A DNA stretch of 34,157 nucleotides from Candidatus Fermentibacteraceae bacterium (GTDB taxonomy: Bacteria > Fermentibacterota > Fermentibacteria > Fermentibacterales > JCC-6). Below the pieces are notes generated by a model. It was given only the letters and a program-made list of their open reading frames with translations. It made no database searches and had not been told where the DNA came from. Positions 1-8,835 of this stretch are shown here, in pieces. The stretch lies in the NCBI GenBank assembly GCA_027067855.1, contig JAMOUX010000020.1, positions 1 to 34,157 of the forward strand, in the 5' to 3' direction. Both the position numbers and the translations under genes were made by a program. How positions within the stretch are numbered: position 1 is the stretch's first letter; the number at the start of each line of letters is the position of its first letter.

Positions 1-101
1 ACAGTTTATCGTAACGAGTATTCTCATCAAAGATCTTTCATATCAGGCGGCCGGGTTGTATTTTCAATGATCACCTGCGCAATATAACGAAAGGGATTCC
101 C

Positions 102-1280
102 ATGAACGGTTTCGAGCCCTCCGCCAGAACGCGGTCGATAATCATGCCGCCCATCGCCGGAATCATGAACAGGGTGCGGGAACTCCGGAACCTGGGAACC
201 GATATTGTCAGCATGGCCCAGGCGGTACCCTGGTACACCCCTCCGGACCGCGTGCTGTCCCGCTTCTCCGAAAAACTCCGGGAGGCCCGTCTGCACGGCT
301 ACGGTCCCGATCCGGGTTTCCCGGGGACCAGGAAGCTGGTGGCGGAAGACTTCGCCGCACGCAGGAACATCCGCCTGGACCCGGAAAAAGAGCTGCACCT
401 GACGTGCGGAGCCAGCCAGGCCTTTCTGAGCGCACTCCTGGCCGTCACGTCGGCCGGAGACAGGGTTTGCCTGGTGGAGCCGTATTATTTCGACCACCTT
501 TTCGCCGTGATCTTCTCGGACCTGGAACCGGTGATCGTGCCCATGCTCGAGAAGGACGGCGGATGGATATTTCCCATGGATCGCCTTGAACAGGTGATCG
601 AGGATATAAACGTACTGGTGGTGGTCAATCCCGGGAATCCCACCGGCCACGTGATACCCGACAAAACCATGGCCGAGCTTTCCCGCCTCACCATGAAACA
701 CGGGGTATTCCTGCTCCTGGACGAGACCTACGAGAGGTTCGTCTTCACCGGCGACGGCTGTCATCCCTGGTCGGCGGAAAGACTTCCCAACATCCTGACT
801 TTCGGAAGTTTCTCTAAAAGCCTGGGCATGGCGGGATGGCGCCTGGGATATCTCTTCGGCGGGGAAAAGATCCTGGAGCAGGCTCTCAAGGTCCAGGACT
901 CCGTTGTAATATGTCCTCCTTCGCCCGCACAGGTACTGCTGGAACTAGCCATCGGGGAGAAGGAATGGACGGAGACCATGTCCGCAAGCATCCGGCTGCG
1001 TATGCACGCGTGCGAACAGGCGCTGGACCACAACCCGCACTTCCACTGGAGAAAGGTCGGCGGCGGTTTTTTCACACTCGCGGCATACGACGGCGGAGCC
1101 ACGTCGGAACGGGTAGCCCTGCATCTGCTGGAAGAACACGGTATCGGCACCATCCCGGGTTCCGCTTTCGGCGACGCGGGAGAAGGGCACGTGAGAATCA
1201 GCTTCGGGTGCCTGCCCCCCGGCGAAGTGGATGCCGCCATGGAGAGAGTTTCTCACATGACCCTACCGCGAGTGCAATAA
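102..1280 (+). CDS. PLP-dependent class I/II aminotransferase
   Basis: A cytoplasmic fold-type I aminotransferase of 392 residues, the usual length for this family. The lysine that should form the Schiff base with pyridoxal phosphate lies in the stretch SFSKSLGMAGWRLGY, about residue 236. It is preceded by the expected VNPGNPTG loop (about 176-183) and the cofactor-contacting LLLDETYERF motif (about 205-214). The carboxy-terminal part contains the substrate-carboxylate arginine region GHVRISFG. The family transfers an amino group between an amino acid and a 2-oxo acid; aspartate, aromatic or methionine specificity cannot be decided here. The start is supported by an AAGGG-type ribosome site about 8 nt upstream. 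The 3' end overlaps the convergent DUF4416 gene by 18 bp. Confidence 0.9.
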   Translation: MNGFEPSARTRSIIMPPIAGIMNRVRELRNLGTDIVSMAQAVPWYTPPDRVLSRFSEKLREARLHGYGPDPGFPGTRKLVAEDFAARRNIRLDPEKELHLTCGASQAFLSALLAVTSAGDRVCLVEPYYFDHLFAVIFSDLEPVIVPMLEKDGGWIFPMDRLEQVIEDINVLVVVNPGNPTGHVIPDKTMAELSRLTMKHGVFLLLDETYERFVFTGDGCHPWSAERLPNILTFGSFSKSLGMAGWRLGYLFGGEKILEQALKVQDSVVICPPSPAQVLLELAIGEKEWTETMSASIRLRMHACEQALDHNPHFHWRKVGGGFFTLAAYDGGATSERVALHLLEEHGIGTIPGSAFGDAGEGHVRISFGCLPPGEVDAAMERVSHMTLPRVQ

Positions 1281-1805
1281 GCGCTTGTAGGTACTCCTCG
1301 CCCGGAGCATGAACTCCAGGAACCTCCCGTCCCTGAAGTCGGGGAAACTGTGGGACGGAGCGGTGAACCCGCCGTGCCCGTACCTGAGACAAACGTGGGC
1401 CCACACTCCGCTTCCGACATAAATCTTGTCCGGCGCTTCCTTGAATGACGCCAGGACCAGTTTGCCGAAATCCATGTACCCGGGATCCACGTTGATCGTT
1501 CTGTTTCCGCCTTCCCGCGATGATTCCTTTTCGATTTCACGGCAGGCCAGTTTCCAGGAAGGCAGGAGGGAAGGATCCGAAAGCCGGCGGAATCCCAGCC
1601 AGACCCTGCCCAGGTCGCATCCCATTTCCGCTTCGTAGTAGTCGGACAGGTCGAAGGGATACCTCGCGCTCTCCAGGACCGCTTCGCCGAAAACTTCTTC
1701 CAGGGCTTCCCCGATCCCCTCCGGAAAAGTATCTCCGGGAAAGATAACACTCACCAGGGGCATCACGGGCAGCGGACTCACCGGTTCCGACACGACCGCC
1801 TCCAC
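1263..1805 (-). CDS. DUF4416 family protein
   Basis: A 180-residue protein matching the DUF4416 pattern as I remember it: a central DYYEAEMG motif (about residues 53-60), then NVDPGYMDFGKLVLASFK (about 105-122), a GxGVxAxVxLRYG segment and a terminal region with PDF and a conserved arginine. The function of this family is unknown and no catalytic residues can be named. The start is a GTG; the ATG fourteen codons later is an alternative. It overlaps the 3' end of the N-acetyltransferase-like gene by 28 nt on the same strand, so the two are probably co-transcribed and translationally coupled. Its own 3' end overlaps the convergent aminotransferase. Confidence 0.8.
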   Translation of the reverse strand: MEAVVSEPVSPLPVMPLVSVIFPGDTFPEGIGEALEEVFGEAVLESARYPFDLSDYYEAEMGCDLGRVWLGFRRLSDPSLLPSWKLACREIEKESSREGGNRTINVDPGYMDFGKLVLASFKEAPDKIYVGSGVWAHVCLRYGHGGFTAPSHSFPDFRDGRFLEFMLRARSTYKRLLHSR

Positions 1806-2593
1806 GCCTCTTCGGCGGCCCCGGCCACCTTGCCGCTGATGCCGAAACGGGACTCCATCAGTCCAGGGTAATCCTTTCCCATCTTCTCGTTACGTTTCCC
1901 GGAATTATCCACCATCCTGAGATTCATGTTGTGGGCCGAGAACCTGGCGTCGCCGTTCCTAAGGTTAGCGTGAAGGCTGTTCATGCCCGGCGCGTCGAAA
2001 GATCTCGTCCAGTGTTCCATGAATTCCTTCCTGCTCACCGGGGCGGTCTTCAGCCTGTACCGCCATGTCTCGACACCGTCGCCGCTCGTGGTATAGAGGT
2101 CATATCCACCCTTCCCGTCGGGCTTCCACAACATCACCTGGTCACCCAGCGCGAGGGAGACGGTTTTCTCCCGCGAAAGCCCGACCGGTCGAGGCACGAG
2201 GTAACCGGGGTCCGCCAGGAAAGTTTCGCCATCCTGAAACTCCACCAGGAGCGCACAGTGTATGTCCCTGCCATGGCTCATGTCCGCCATGACCGGACGG
2301 CAACGGTACCCCTGGAAGGATAGTATGCATCTCAGGGTTTCCGTAAGGGAGAAACATGTTCCGCCGGTACCCGCTTCCACGTACCCTCTCATGACGGTGC
2401 CGGGAGAACGGGGAAGCTCGTCCGGCGGAGCCCCCCGGGTCTTAGCCAGGAACTTCGTCAGGTTCTCCCATGGAATCCCGGAAAACTCGTTAACCACCCG
2501 CAACAGTTCGTCAAGACCGGGTTTCCCCGGCGACAACCCGAAATGGTCGAAAAAGATACCGGCGGCTTCGATGCCGGAAGAACGTTTCCCCAT
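1778..2593 (-). CDS. Arylamine N-acetyltransferase-like protein
   Basis: A cysteine-protease-fold acyltransferase related to NAT enzymes, which move an acetyl group from acetyl-CoA to arylamines or hydrazines. The catalytic triad is visible: Cys in GTGGTCFSLTE, His in RDIHCALLVEF and Asp in FLADPGY, in the order and spacing of the family. The amino-terminal segment HFG...IPWENL also fits. At about 271 residues it has normal NAT length. The start at 2593 is preferred over an upstream in-frame start at 2644 because an AAAGGGGA ribosome site sits just before it. It runs divergently from the radical SAM gene, leaving only about 60 bp for both promoters. Some NAT-fold proteins act on other acyl acceptors, so the substrate is open. 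Confidence 0.75.
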   Translation of the reverse strand: MGKRSSGIEAAGIFFDHFGLSPGKPGLDELLRVVNEFSGIPWENLTKFLAKTRGAPPDELPRSPGTVMRGYVEAGTGGTCFSLTETLRCILSFQGYRCRPVMADMSHGRDIHCALLVEFQDGETFLADPGYLVPRPVGLSREKTVSLALGDQVMLWKPDGKGGYDLYTTSGDGVETWRYRLKTAPVSRKEFMEHWTRSFDAPGMNSLHANLRNGDARFSAHNMNLRMVDNSGKRNEKMGKDYPGLMESRFGISGKVAGAAEEAWRRSCRNR

Positions 2594-2653
2594 CCGGTGG
2601 TTCCCCTTTCTTTGTATCTTAGCACAGAACTTACCGGAAGGCATGGTAGTTTA

Positions 2654-3652
2654 ATGGAAGCCCCGCGGATACGCAAGTTCGGCACCTTCCTGAGGGAAAT
2701 TTTCGGTCGCAGGGTACACAAGGTGGGACTCGTGGGCGGATTCACCTGTCCCAACAGAGACGGCTCCCTGGGAACCGGGGGTTGCAGTTTCTGCAACCCG
2801 GCATCCTCCCTTCCGGCCGGGTACCGCGGAGGATCGGACTTCCGGAGACAACTGGAAAAAGGTTGCAGACACGTCTCGAAGCGTTTCGGAGTATCGCTCT
2901 TCCTTCCCTACTTCCAGGATTACACCACGACCTACGGAGACCCGGAGGAACTGGAGAGGATGTACGAATCGGTCCTCTCGTGCCCCGGAGTTGTGGGAAT
3001 ATCACTGTGCACCAGGCCGGATTGCCTGGACGACGGCGTGCTGGACGTGCTGGAGAGGCTTTCGCGGAAAACCTTCCTGCTGGTGGAACTCGGGGTCCAG
3101 ACCTTCGACGAAAGGCTGCTCGCCGACATGAATCGTCTTCACACCTCCGGGGATACCCTGGATGCCCTGGAAAGACTGCGCGACAGGAGCATTTTCACCG
3201 CGGCCCACATGATACTGGGCTATCCCGGTCATACCGTGGAGACGGCTGTCGGGGATGCCGCCATACTGCGCGAAGCCGGTATAGGCGGAGTCAAGTTGCA
3301 GAACTTCCACGTGGTGAAGGGAACCGCCATGGCGAAAAGGTACGCGGAAGGCGGGTTCGAGGCCCTGGATCAGAACGCCTACGTGGAAATGGCGGTTTCA
3401 TTTCTTGAAGAAACCGATCCCCGCGCAGTGATTCTCAGGCTCAACGGAAGCGCCCCGGCCCGTCTGACCGTGGCGCCGGAATGGTCCACCGATTCCAGAG
3501 CCACCACCGCCGGGATCGAAGCGGCGCTCGAGGCGCTGGACACCTGGCAGGGCAGGAAGACCGGGGCCTCCCGGGAGGATGTTTCCGGGGCACCGGATGC
3601 CGGTTTTCACCCGGTCCTCCGGACTATTGCAGAGGGTACTCCGCCTGAATAG
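2654..3652 (+). CDS. TIGR01212-family radical SAM protein (YhcC-like)
   Basis: A 332-residue radical SAM enzyme. The iron-sulfur cysteines occur in the special arrangement of the TIGR01212/YhcC family, CPNRDGxxGxGGCxFC (about residues 32-47), rather than the plain CX3CX2C spacing. Downstream are the FQDYTTTYG strand, the LCTRPDCLDD segment, the VELGVQTFD motif and the MILGYPGHT loop typical of the family. The exact reaction is not established in my knowledge. The ATG at 2654 is chosen because the upstream open frame back to 2543 lies in the divergent promoter and in the opposite gene. It is followed by asnS in the same direction after 74 nt. Confidence 0.85.
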   Translation: MEAPRIRKFGTFLREIFGRRVHKVGLVGGFTCPNRDGSLGTGGCSFCNPASSLPAGYRGGSDFRRQLEKGCRHVSKRFGVSLFLPYFQDYTTTYGDPEELERMYESVLSCPGVVGISLCTRPDCLDDGVLDVLERLSRKTFLLVELGVQTFDERLLADMNRLHTSGDTLDALERLRDRSIFTAAHMILGYPGHTVETAVGDAAILREAGIGGVKLQNFHVVKGTAMAKRYAEGGFEALDQNAYVEMAVSFLEETDPRAVILRLNGSAPARLTVAPEWSTDSRATTAGIEAALEALDTWQGRKTGASREDVSGAPDAGFHPVLRTIAEGTPPE

Positions 3653-3726
3653 ATTAAACTTTCCGAAATATGCATACAAACGTTGGAACGAGGCGGAAGG
3701 CCGTCCGGAAAACAATAGGGGTTTTC

Positions 3727-5100
3727 ATGATAGATCGCACGCCGGTTGAATCGATCCTGAACGGAACACACGCCGCGGGCGAGGTAACCGTGTACGGCTG
3801 GGTTAAAACTTCCCGATCGGGAAAGAACGTGACCTTCGCGCAGATTTCGGACGGCTCTTCCATCCGGCCCCTGCAGGTCGTTTTCGACAGGAACAGGTTC
3901 GACGATCTTTCCGCTCTGGCCACCGGGGCCTGCATCAAGGTCACCGGAAAGGTCGTGGAATCTCCCGGACGGGAACAGGCCCGGGAGCTGGAGGCCGTGT
4001 CGCTTGAGATAATAGGCCCGGCGGGAAGCGACTACCCGCTGCAGAAGAAAAGGCACTCCCTGGAATTTCTAAGAACCATCCCGCATCTCAGGGTCAGAAC
4101 CAATACCTTCGGAGCGGTGTTCAGGATGAGCCACCACCTGAGCATGGCGATACACCGGTTTTTTGACGAAAATGGGTTTTATTACGTTCATGCTCCCATA
4201 ATTACAACCAGTGACGCCGAAGGCGCAGGAGAGTCCTTCAGGGTGACAACCCTGCCCCTCGACGATCCGGACCTTAAAAAGGGCATCGACTTCGCCGATG
4301 ATTATTTCAGAAGGCAGGCCTTCCTCACGGTGAGCGCCCAACTGGAAGCGGAACCCCTGGCCATGGCCCTGGGAAAGGTGTACACCTTCGGGCCCACCTT
4401 CAGGGCCGATCCGTCGGACACCAGGTTCCACACCGCGGAGTTCCGGATGATAGAGCCCGAGATGGCGTTCTTCGATCTGGACGACGACATCGCGCTTATA
4501 GAGGAATTCCTCAAGTATACCACGGCGTACCTGCAGGAAAAGTGCGCGGAAGACATCGATTTTTTCACCAGGTTTTACGAGAAGTCCCTCCGGGAGAGGT
4601 ACGCCATGCTCCTGAACGCCGACTTCGCGAGGATAACCTATACCGATGCCCTGGAACTGATTCGCGAAAGCGGCAGGAACTTCTCCATGGCCCCGGAATG
4701 GGGCTGCGACATATCCACCGAGTTCGAGAGGTTCCTGGCCGACGAGCATTTCGGAAAACCGGTGTTCGTAACCGATTACCCCGCATCCATGAAACCCTTC
4801 TACATGCGCATGAACGACGATGGCAGGACGGTCGCGTGCACCGACCTCCTGTGCCCGGTGGTGGGAGAGATCGTGGGCGGCAGCCAGAGGGAGGAGAGGC
4901 CGGACATACTTCACAGGCGTGCCGTGGAATGCGGCATAGATCCCCATCGATACTCGTGGTACTTCGACATCAGGAGATGGGGTTCCGCCCCCCACTCGGG
5001 TTTCGGGCTGGGTTTCGAGAGACTGCTCATGTACTATACGGGTATGGAGAACATAAGGGACGTCATACCCTTTCCCAGATCCAAAGGCAGAATGCTGTAG
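3727..5100 (+). CDS. asnS: Asparaginyl-tRNA synthetase
   Basis: A class IIb aminoacyl-tRNA synthetase of 457 residues that charges tRNA-Asn with asparagine. The amino-terminal OB fold (about 1-100, starting VTVYGWVKTSR) binds the anticodon. The catalytic core has the AsnRS block SDAEGAGESFRVTTL, class II motif 2 (GPTFRAD followed by HTAEFRMIEPEMAF) and motif 3 (SGFGLGFERLLMY then RDVIPFPR). The EGAGE block and this form of motif 2 separate it from AspRS and LysRS. Motif 2 reads FRAD where many AsnRS have FRAE. The ATG at 3727 gives the family's standard length and has AGGGG upstream; a longer frame from 3670 lacks support. A directly encoded AsnRS implies tRNA-Asn need not be made only by transamidation. 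Confidence 0.95.
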   Translation: MIDRTPVESILNGTHAAGEVTVYGWVKTSRSGKNVTFAQISDGSSIRPLQVVFDRNRFDDLSALATGACIKVTGKVVESPGREQARELEAVSLEIIGPAGSDYPLQKKRHSLEFLRTIPHLRVRTNTFGAVFRMSHHLSMAIHRFFDENGFYYVHAPIITTSDAEGAGESFRVTTLPLDDPDLKKGIDFADDYFRRQAFLTVSAQLEAEPLAMALGKVYTFGPTFRADPSDTRFHTAEFRMIEPEMAFFDLDDDIALIEEFLKYTTAYLQEKCAEDIDFFTRFYEKSLRERYAMLLNADFARITYTDALELIRESGRNFSMAPEWGCDISTEFERFLADEHFGKPVFVTDYPASMKPFYMRMNDDGRTVACTDLLCPVVGEIVGGSQREERPDILHRRAVECGIDPHRYSWYFDIRRWGSAPHSGFGLGFERLLMYYTGMENIRDVIPFPRSKGRML

Positions 5101-5152
5101 ACAGGGGAAACCCCCGGAAGATATTCGCGGTTCCCGAACAGGATGGAGCGAC

Positions 5153-8100
5153 ATGGAAAAGAAGATGATAACCATCGACGGTAACGAAGCCACCGCCAGG
5201 ATAGGCCATAAGCTGAGCGAAGTGGTGGCCATCTATCCCATAACCCCTTCCAGTCCCATGGGAGAACATGCCGACGCATGGTCCGCCCAGGGCAAGACCA
5301 ATATCTGGGGTTCGGTACCGCTGGTACAGGAGATGCAGAGCGAGGGAGGAGCCGCGGCCGCGGTACACGGAGCGCTTCAAACCGGGGCGCTAACCACCAC
5401 GTTCACCGCTTCTCAGGGATTACTCCTCATGATTCCCTCGATGTACAAGATAGCGGCCGAACTCACCCCCGCCGTCTTCCACGTTTCGGCCAGGAGCCTG
5501 GCATGCCAGGCCCTGTCCATATTCGGCGATCACAGCGATGTCATGGGCGTAAGGCAGACGGGTTTCGCCCTCATGGCCAGCGCATCGGTCCAGGAGGCCA
5601 TGGACCTGGCCGTGGTGGCTCACGCTTCCACTCTAAAGGCCAGAGTACCCTTCGTACATTTCTTCGACGGTTTCAGGACCAGCCACGAGATACAGAAAAT
5701 AGAGCTTGTTCCCGACGAGGTGCTGAGGAAGATGATGGACGACGAACTGGTCATCGCGGCCAGGAACCGCGGGCTCGACCCCAACCGTCCGGTGGTGCGG
5801 GGTACCAGTCAGAACCCCGACGTCTACTTCCAGGGCAGGGAGACCGTGAACCCATATTACATGGCTACCCCGGGAATCGTCCAGGATTACATGGACAAGT
5901 TCGCCGAACTCACCGGCAGGCGTTACCGGCTCTTCGACTACGTGGGCGCTCCCGACGCCGAAACCGTGGTGATACTCATGGCCTCGGGGTGCGAAACCGC
6001 CCACGAGACCGTGGAATACCTCGTCGACAGGGGTGAGAAGGTGGGTCTCGTGAAGGTCAGACTCTACAGGCCCTTCCATGCGGACTCGCTTCTCGCGGCG
6101 ATTCCGAACACCGTCAAGAACATCGTGGTCCTGGACAGGACCAAGGAACCGGGAAGCACCGGCGAACCGCTCTACCTCGACGTGATATCGGCTCTTTACG
6201 AAAACGGCAGGAGCGACGTAAGGGTCATCGGCGGAAGGTATGGCCTTTCGAGCAAGGAATTCATTCCGGCCATGGTCAAGAGAGTCCTGGAAGAAGCCGC
6301 TACGGAAAAACCCAGGAACCACTTCACCATCGGTATCACCGACGACGTCACCCACACTTCTCTCGATGTGGACGACTTCGACATCGAACTCCCCGGAACC
6401 ATTCAGGCGGTCTTCATCGGCCTCGGCTCGGACGGAACCGTGGGCGCGAACAAGAACAGTATAAAGATCATCGGGGAAGAGACGGACAACTACGCCCAGG
6501 GATACTTCGTTTACGATTCCAAGAAAGCGGGAGCCAGGACCGTCAGTCACCTCCGCTTCGGCTCCAGGCCCATCAAGCAGACCTGCCTGATACGCAAAGC
6601 CGATTTCGTGGGATGCCACCAGTTCATCTTCCTGGAGAAGTACGACGTTCTGGGTTACGCCGCCGACGGCGCCACTTTCCTTCTCAACGCTCCCTACCAC
6701 AAGGACGAGGTCTGGGACAGGCTTCCAGCCAAGGTACAGGAGGCCATAATCCGCAAGAAGGTGAAATTCTACGTCATCGACGCTTACGAAGTGGCCAGGA
6801 AAACCGGTATGGGCGTGAGGATAAATACTATCATGCAGACCTGCTTCTTCGCCATCTCGGGCGTCCTGCCCAGGGACGAGGCCATCGCCAAGATCAAGGA
6901 GGCCATCAAGAAGACCTACGGCAGGAAAGGTGAGGACGTGGTAAGGAAGAACTACGAGGCCGTGGATCACGCCCTGGCCAACCTTCACCGGGTGGATTAC
7001 CCCGACAGGGTCACCAGCGATATACCCATCCCGCCGGTGGTACCCGAGGCGGCGCCCGACTTCGTGAAGAGGGTGACCGCCAAGATAATCGCTATGGAAG
7101 GAGACGACATCCCGGTTTCCGACATGCCGGCCGACGGCAGCTGGCCCACCGGCACGACCCAGTGGGAAAAGCGCAACGTGGCCCTGGAGATACCCGTGTG
7201 GGATCCGGAAACCTGCATACAGTGCGGCTTCTGCAGCCTCGTGTGCCCACATGCCGCCATAAGGATGAAGGTATACGACGGGAAGCACCTGGAACTCGCC
7301 CCGGAGACTTTCAAACACGCCGAGGCCCGGGGGGCGAAATTCAAGGGTATGAAGTTCACCATCCAGGTGGCCCCCGAGGACTGCACGGGATGCGGAACCT
7401 GCGTACACGTCTGCCCCGCCAAGAACAGGGAGAATACCGCCTTGAAGGCGATAAACATGCACGAGCAGATGCCCCTGAGAGAGAAGGAGAGAGAGAACTA
7501 CGCCTTCTTCCTCGGCATACCCGACTACGACAGGACCGCCGTAAACCCGATGAACGTCAAGGAAACGCAACTGCTCCGCCCTCTCTTCGAATATTCCGGA
7601 GCCTGCGCGGGATGCGGAGAAACCGCCTACGTCAAACTTCTCACCCAGCTTTTCGGCGACAGGGCGGTCATAGCCAACGCCACGGGTTGCAGTTCCATCT
7701 ACGGAGGCAACCTTCCCACCACTCCCTACACCTTCGACGATCATGGCAGGGGACCGGCATGGAACAACAGCCTCTTCGAGGACGCCGCGGAGTTCGGTTT
7801 CGGTTTCAGGCTCACCGCGGACAAGCATATCCAGGTGGCCGTGGAACTCCTGAAGAAGCTCGCTCCCAGGCTTGGCGACAACCTGGTCCGGGAACTTCTC
7901 GAGGCTTCACAGGATACCGAGGCGGACATCGCCAGGCAGCGGGAGAGGGTTTCGCTGCTTCGGGGAAAACTGGCGGAGATAGACGAACCGGACGCCAGGC
8001 TGCTTGAAAGCGTGGCCGATTACCTCGTCCACAGGAGCGTATGGATACTGGGCGGCGACGGCTGGGCCTATGACATCGGTTACGGCGGGCTGGATCATGT

Positions 8101-8683
8101 CCTGGCCCAGGGCAGAAACGTGAACGTCCTGGTCATGGACACGGAGGTATACTCCAACACCGGCGGCCAATGTTCCAAGGCCACGCCCCTGGCGGCCGTG
8201 GCTAAGTTCGCCTTCTCGGGCAAACCTCAACCCAGGAAAGACCTGGCCATGCTCTCCATGAGCTACGGCAATATCTACGTGGCCCAGGTCGCACTGGGGG
8301 CGGATTACGCCCAGACCGTCAAGGCGTTCAACGAGGCCGAGAGTTACAAGGGCTCCAGCATCATAATCGCCTACAGCCATTGCATCGCCCACGGTATCGA
8401 CATGACCTGCGGGCTGGACGAACAGAAGAACGCCGTGAAGTCCGGGCTCTGGCCGCTGTTCAGGTTCGACCCCAGGAAGATAGAAACCGACGGCAAGCCT
8501 CTCACCCTGGACAGTAAGGATCCGTCCATACGGTTCAGCGACTTCGCCTACAACGAGGCCCGTTTCAAGAGCCTCCTCAACACCATGCCGGAACACGCCG
8601 AGGAACTCATGAAGAAAGCGCAGGAAGAAATCGACCGCAGGTGGAGCATCTACAAACAGATGGAACAAATGACCTGGAAATAA
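5153..8683 (+). CDS. nifJ: Pyruvate:ferredoxin (flavodoxin) oxidoreductase, single chain
   Basis: A 1,176-residue homodimer-type PFOR that converts pyruvate and CoA to acetyl-CoA, CO2 and reduced ferredoxin or flavodoxin, central to anaerobic carbon and electron flow. Domains appear in canonical order: the thiamine/pyruvate amino-terminal domain (YPITPSSPMGEHAD near residue 25), a transketolase-C-like domain, the gamma and EKR domains, two 4Fe-4S clusters (CIQCGFCSLVCP near 687 and CTGCGTCVHVCP near 743) and the TPP-binding domain (GACAGCGETAY near 815, GGDGWAYDIGYGG near 966, TEVYSNTGGQ near 996). The carboxy-terminal cysteine-containing extension is present. It starts 52 nt after asnS behind GGATGGAG and ends just before a strong terminator. 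Confidence 0.97.
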   Translation: MEKKMITIDGNEATARIGHKLSEVVAIYPITPSSPMGEHADAWSAQGKTNIWGSVPLVQEMQSEGGAAAAVHGALQTGALTTTFTASQGLLLMIPSMYKIAAELTPAVFHVSARSLACQALSIFGDHSDVMGVRQTGFALMASASVQEAMDLAVVAHASTLKARVPFVHFFDGFRTSHEIQKIELVPDEVLRKMMDDELVIAARNRGLDPNRPVVRGTSQNPDVYFQGRETVNPYYMATPGIVQDYMDKFAELTGRRYRLFDYVGAPDAETVVILMASGCETAHETVEYLVDRGEKVGLVKVRLYRPFHADSLLAAIPNTVKNIVVLDRTKEPGSTGEPLYLDVISALYENGRSDVRVIGGRYGLSSKEFIPAMVKRVLEEAATEKPRNHFTIGITDDVTHTSLDVDDFDIELPGTIQAVFIGLGSDGTVGANKNSIKIIGEETDNYAQGYFVYDSKKAGARTVSHLRFGSRPIKQTCLIRKADFVGCHQFIFLEKYDVLGYAADGATFLLNAPYHKDEVWDRLPAKVQEAIIRKKVKFYVIDAYEVARKTGMGVRINTIMQTCFFAISGVLPRDEAIAKIKEAIKKTYGRKGEDVVRKNYEAVDHALANLHRVDYPDRVTSDIPIPPVVPEAAPDFVKRVTAKIIAMEGDDIPVSDMPADGSWPTGTTQWEKRNVALEIPVWDPETCIQCGFCSLVCPHAAIRMKVYDGKHLELAPETFKHAEARGAKFKGMKFTIQVAPEDCTGCGTCVHVCPAKNRENTALKAINMHEQMPLREKERENYAFFLGIPDYDRTAVNPMNVKETQLLRPLFEYSGACAGCGETAYVKLLTQLFGDRAVIANATGCSSIYGGNLPTTPYTFDDHGRGPAWNNSLFEDAAEFGFGFRLTADKHIQVAVELLKKLAPRLGDNLVRELLEASQDTEADIARQRERVSLLRGKLAEIDEPDARLLESVADYLVHRSVWILGGDGWAYDIGYGGLDHVLAQGRNVNVLVMDTEVYSNTGGQCSKATPLAAVAKFAFSGKPQPRKDLAMLSMSYGNIYVAQVALGADYAQTVKAFNEAESYKGSSIIIAYSHCIAHGIDMTCGLDEQKNAVKSGLWPLFRFDPRKIETDGKPLTLDSKDPSIRFSDFAYNEARFKSLLNTMPEHAEELMKKAQEEIDRRWSIYKQMEQMTWK

Positions 8684-8703
8684 CTTAACCGACCGTTACG
8701 GAA

Positions 8704-8737
8704 CCCCGGTCCCGTTACCTGCGGGACCGGGGTTTTT
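8704..8737 (+). terminator. Rho-independent terminator after nifJ
   Basis: An 11-bp perfect GC-rich stem (8704-8714 pairing with 8722-8732), a 7-nt loop and five T residues directly after the stem. It lies 20 nt past the nifJ stop codon and is a textbook intrinsic terminator for the asnS-nifJ direction. Confidence 0.93.
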
Positions 8738-8765
8738 CCGTATATCCGGGATCAATTCACGTACC

Positions 8766-8785
8766 ACCGGTCCCGCGGGACCGGT
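8766..8785. repeat. 20-bp perfect palindrome between convergent genes
   Basis: A perfect self-complementary 20-mer, ACCGGTCCCGCGGGACCGGT, lying between the convergent 3' ends of nifJ and sbcC. Its GGTCCCG/CGGGACC core repeats the arms of the neighbouring terminator. It has no loop and no T-run, so it is not itself a good intrinsic terminator. It could be a protein-binding site, a duplicated terminator arm or a structure ending sbcC transcription. Confidence 0.6.
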
Positions 8786-8835
8786 AGGGGATCATTCGTA
8801 TTGAAGAAACCAGACGGCAAGTCGCGCCCCCGGCG

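Noticed and set aside
4069-5232. A 387-codon open frame opposite asnS
   Set aside because: It is the shadow of a clear asparaginyl-tRNA synthetase and runs through the intergenic region without a ribosome site.
5633-7828. A 731-codon open frame on the strand opposite nifJ
   Set aside because: It is the antisense shadow of a highly biased GC-rich gene; it has no recognisable motif and nifJ on the other strand is certain.
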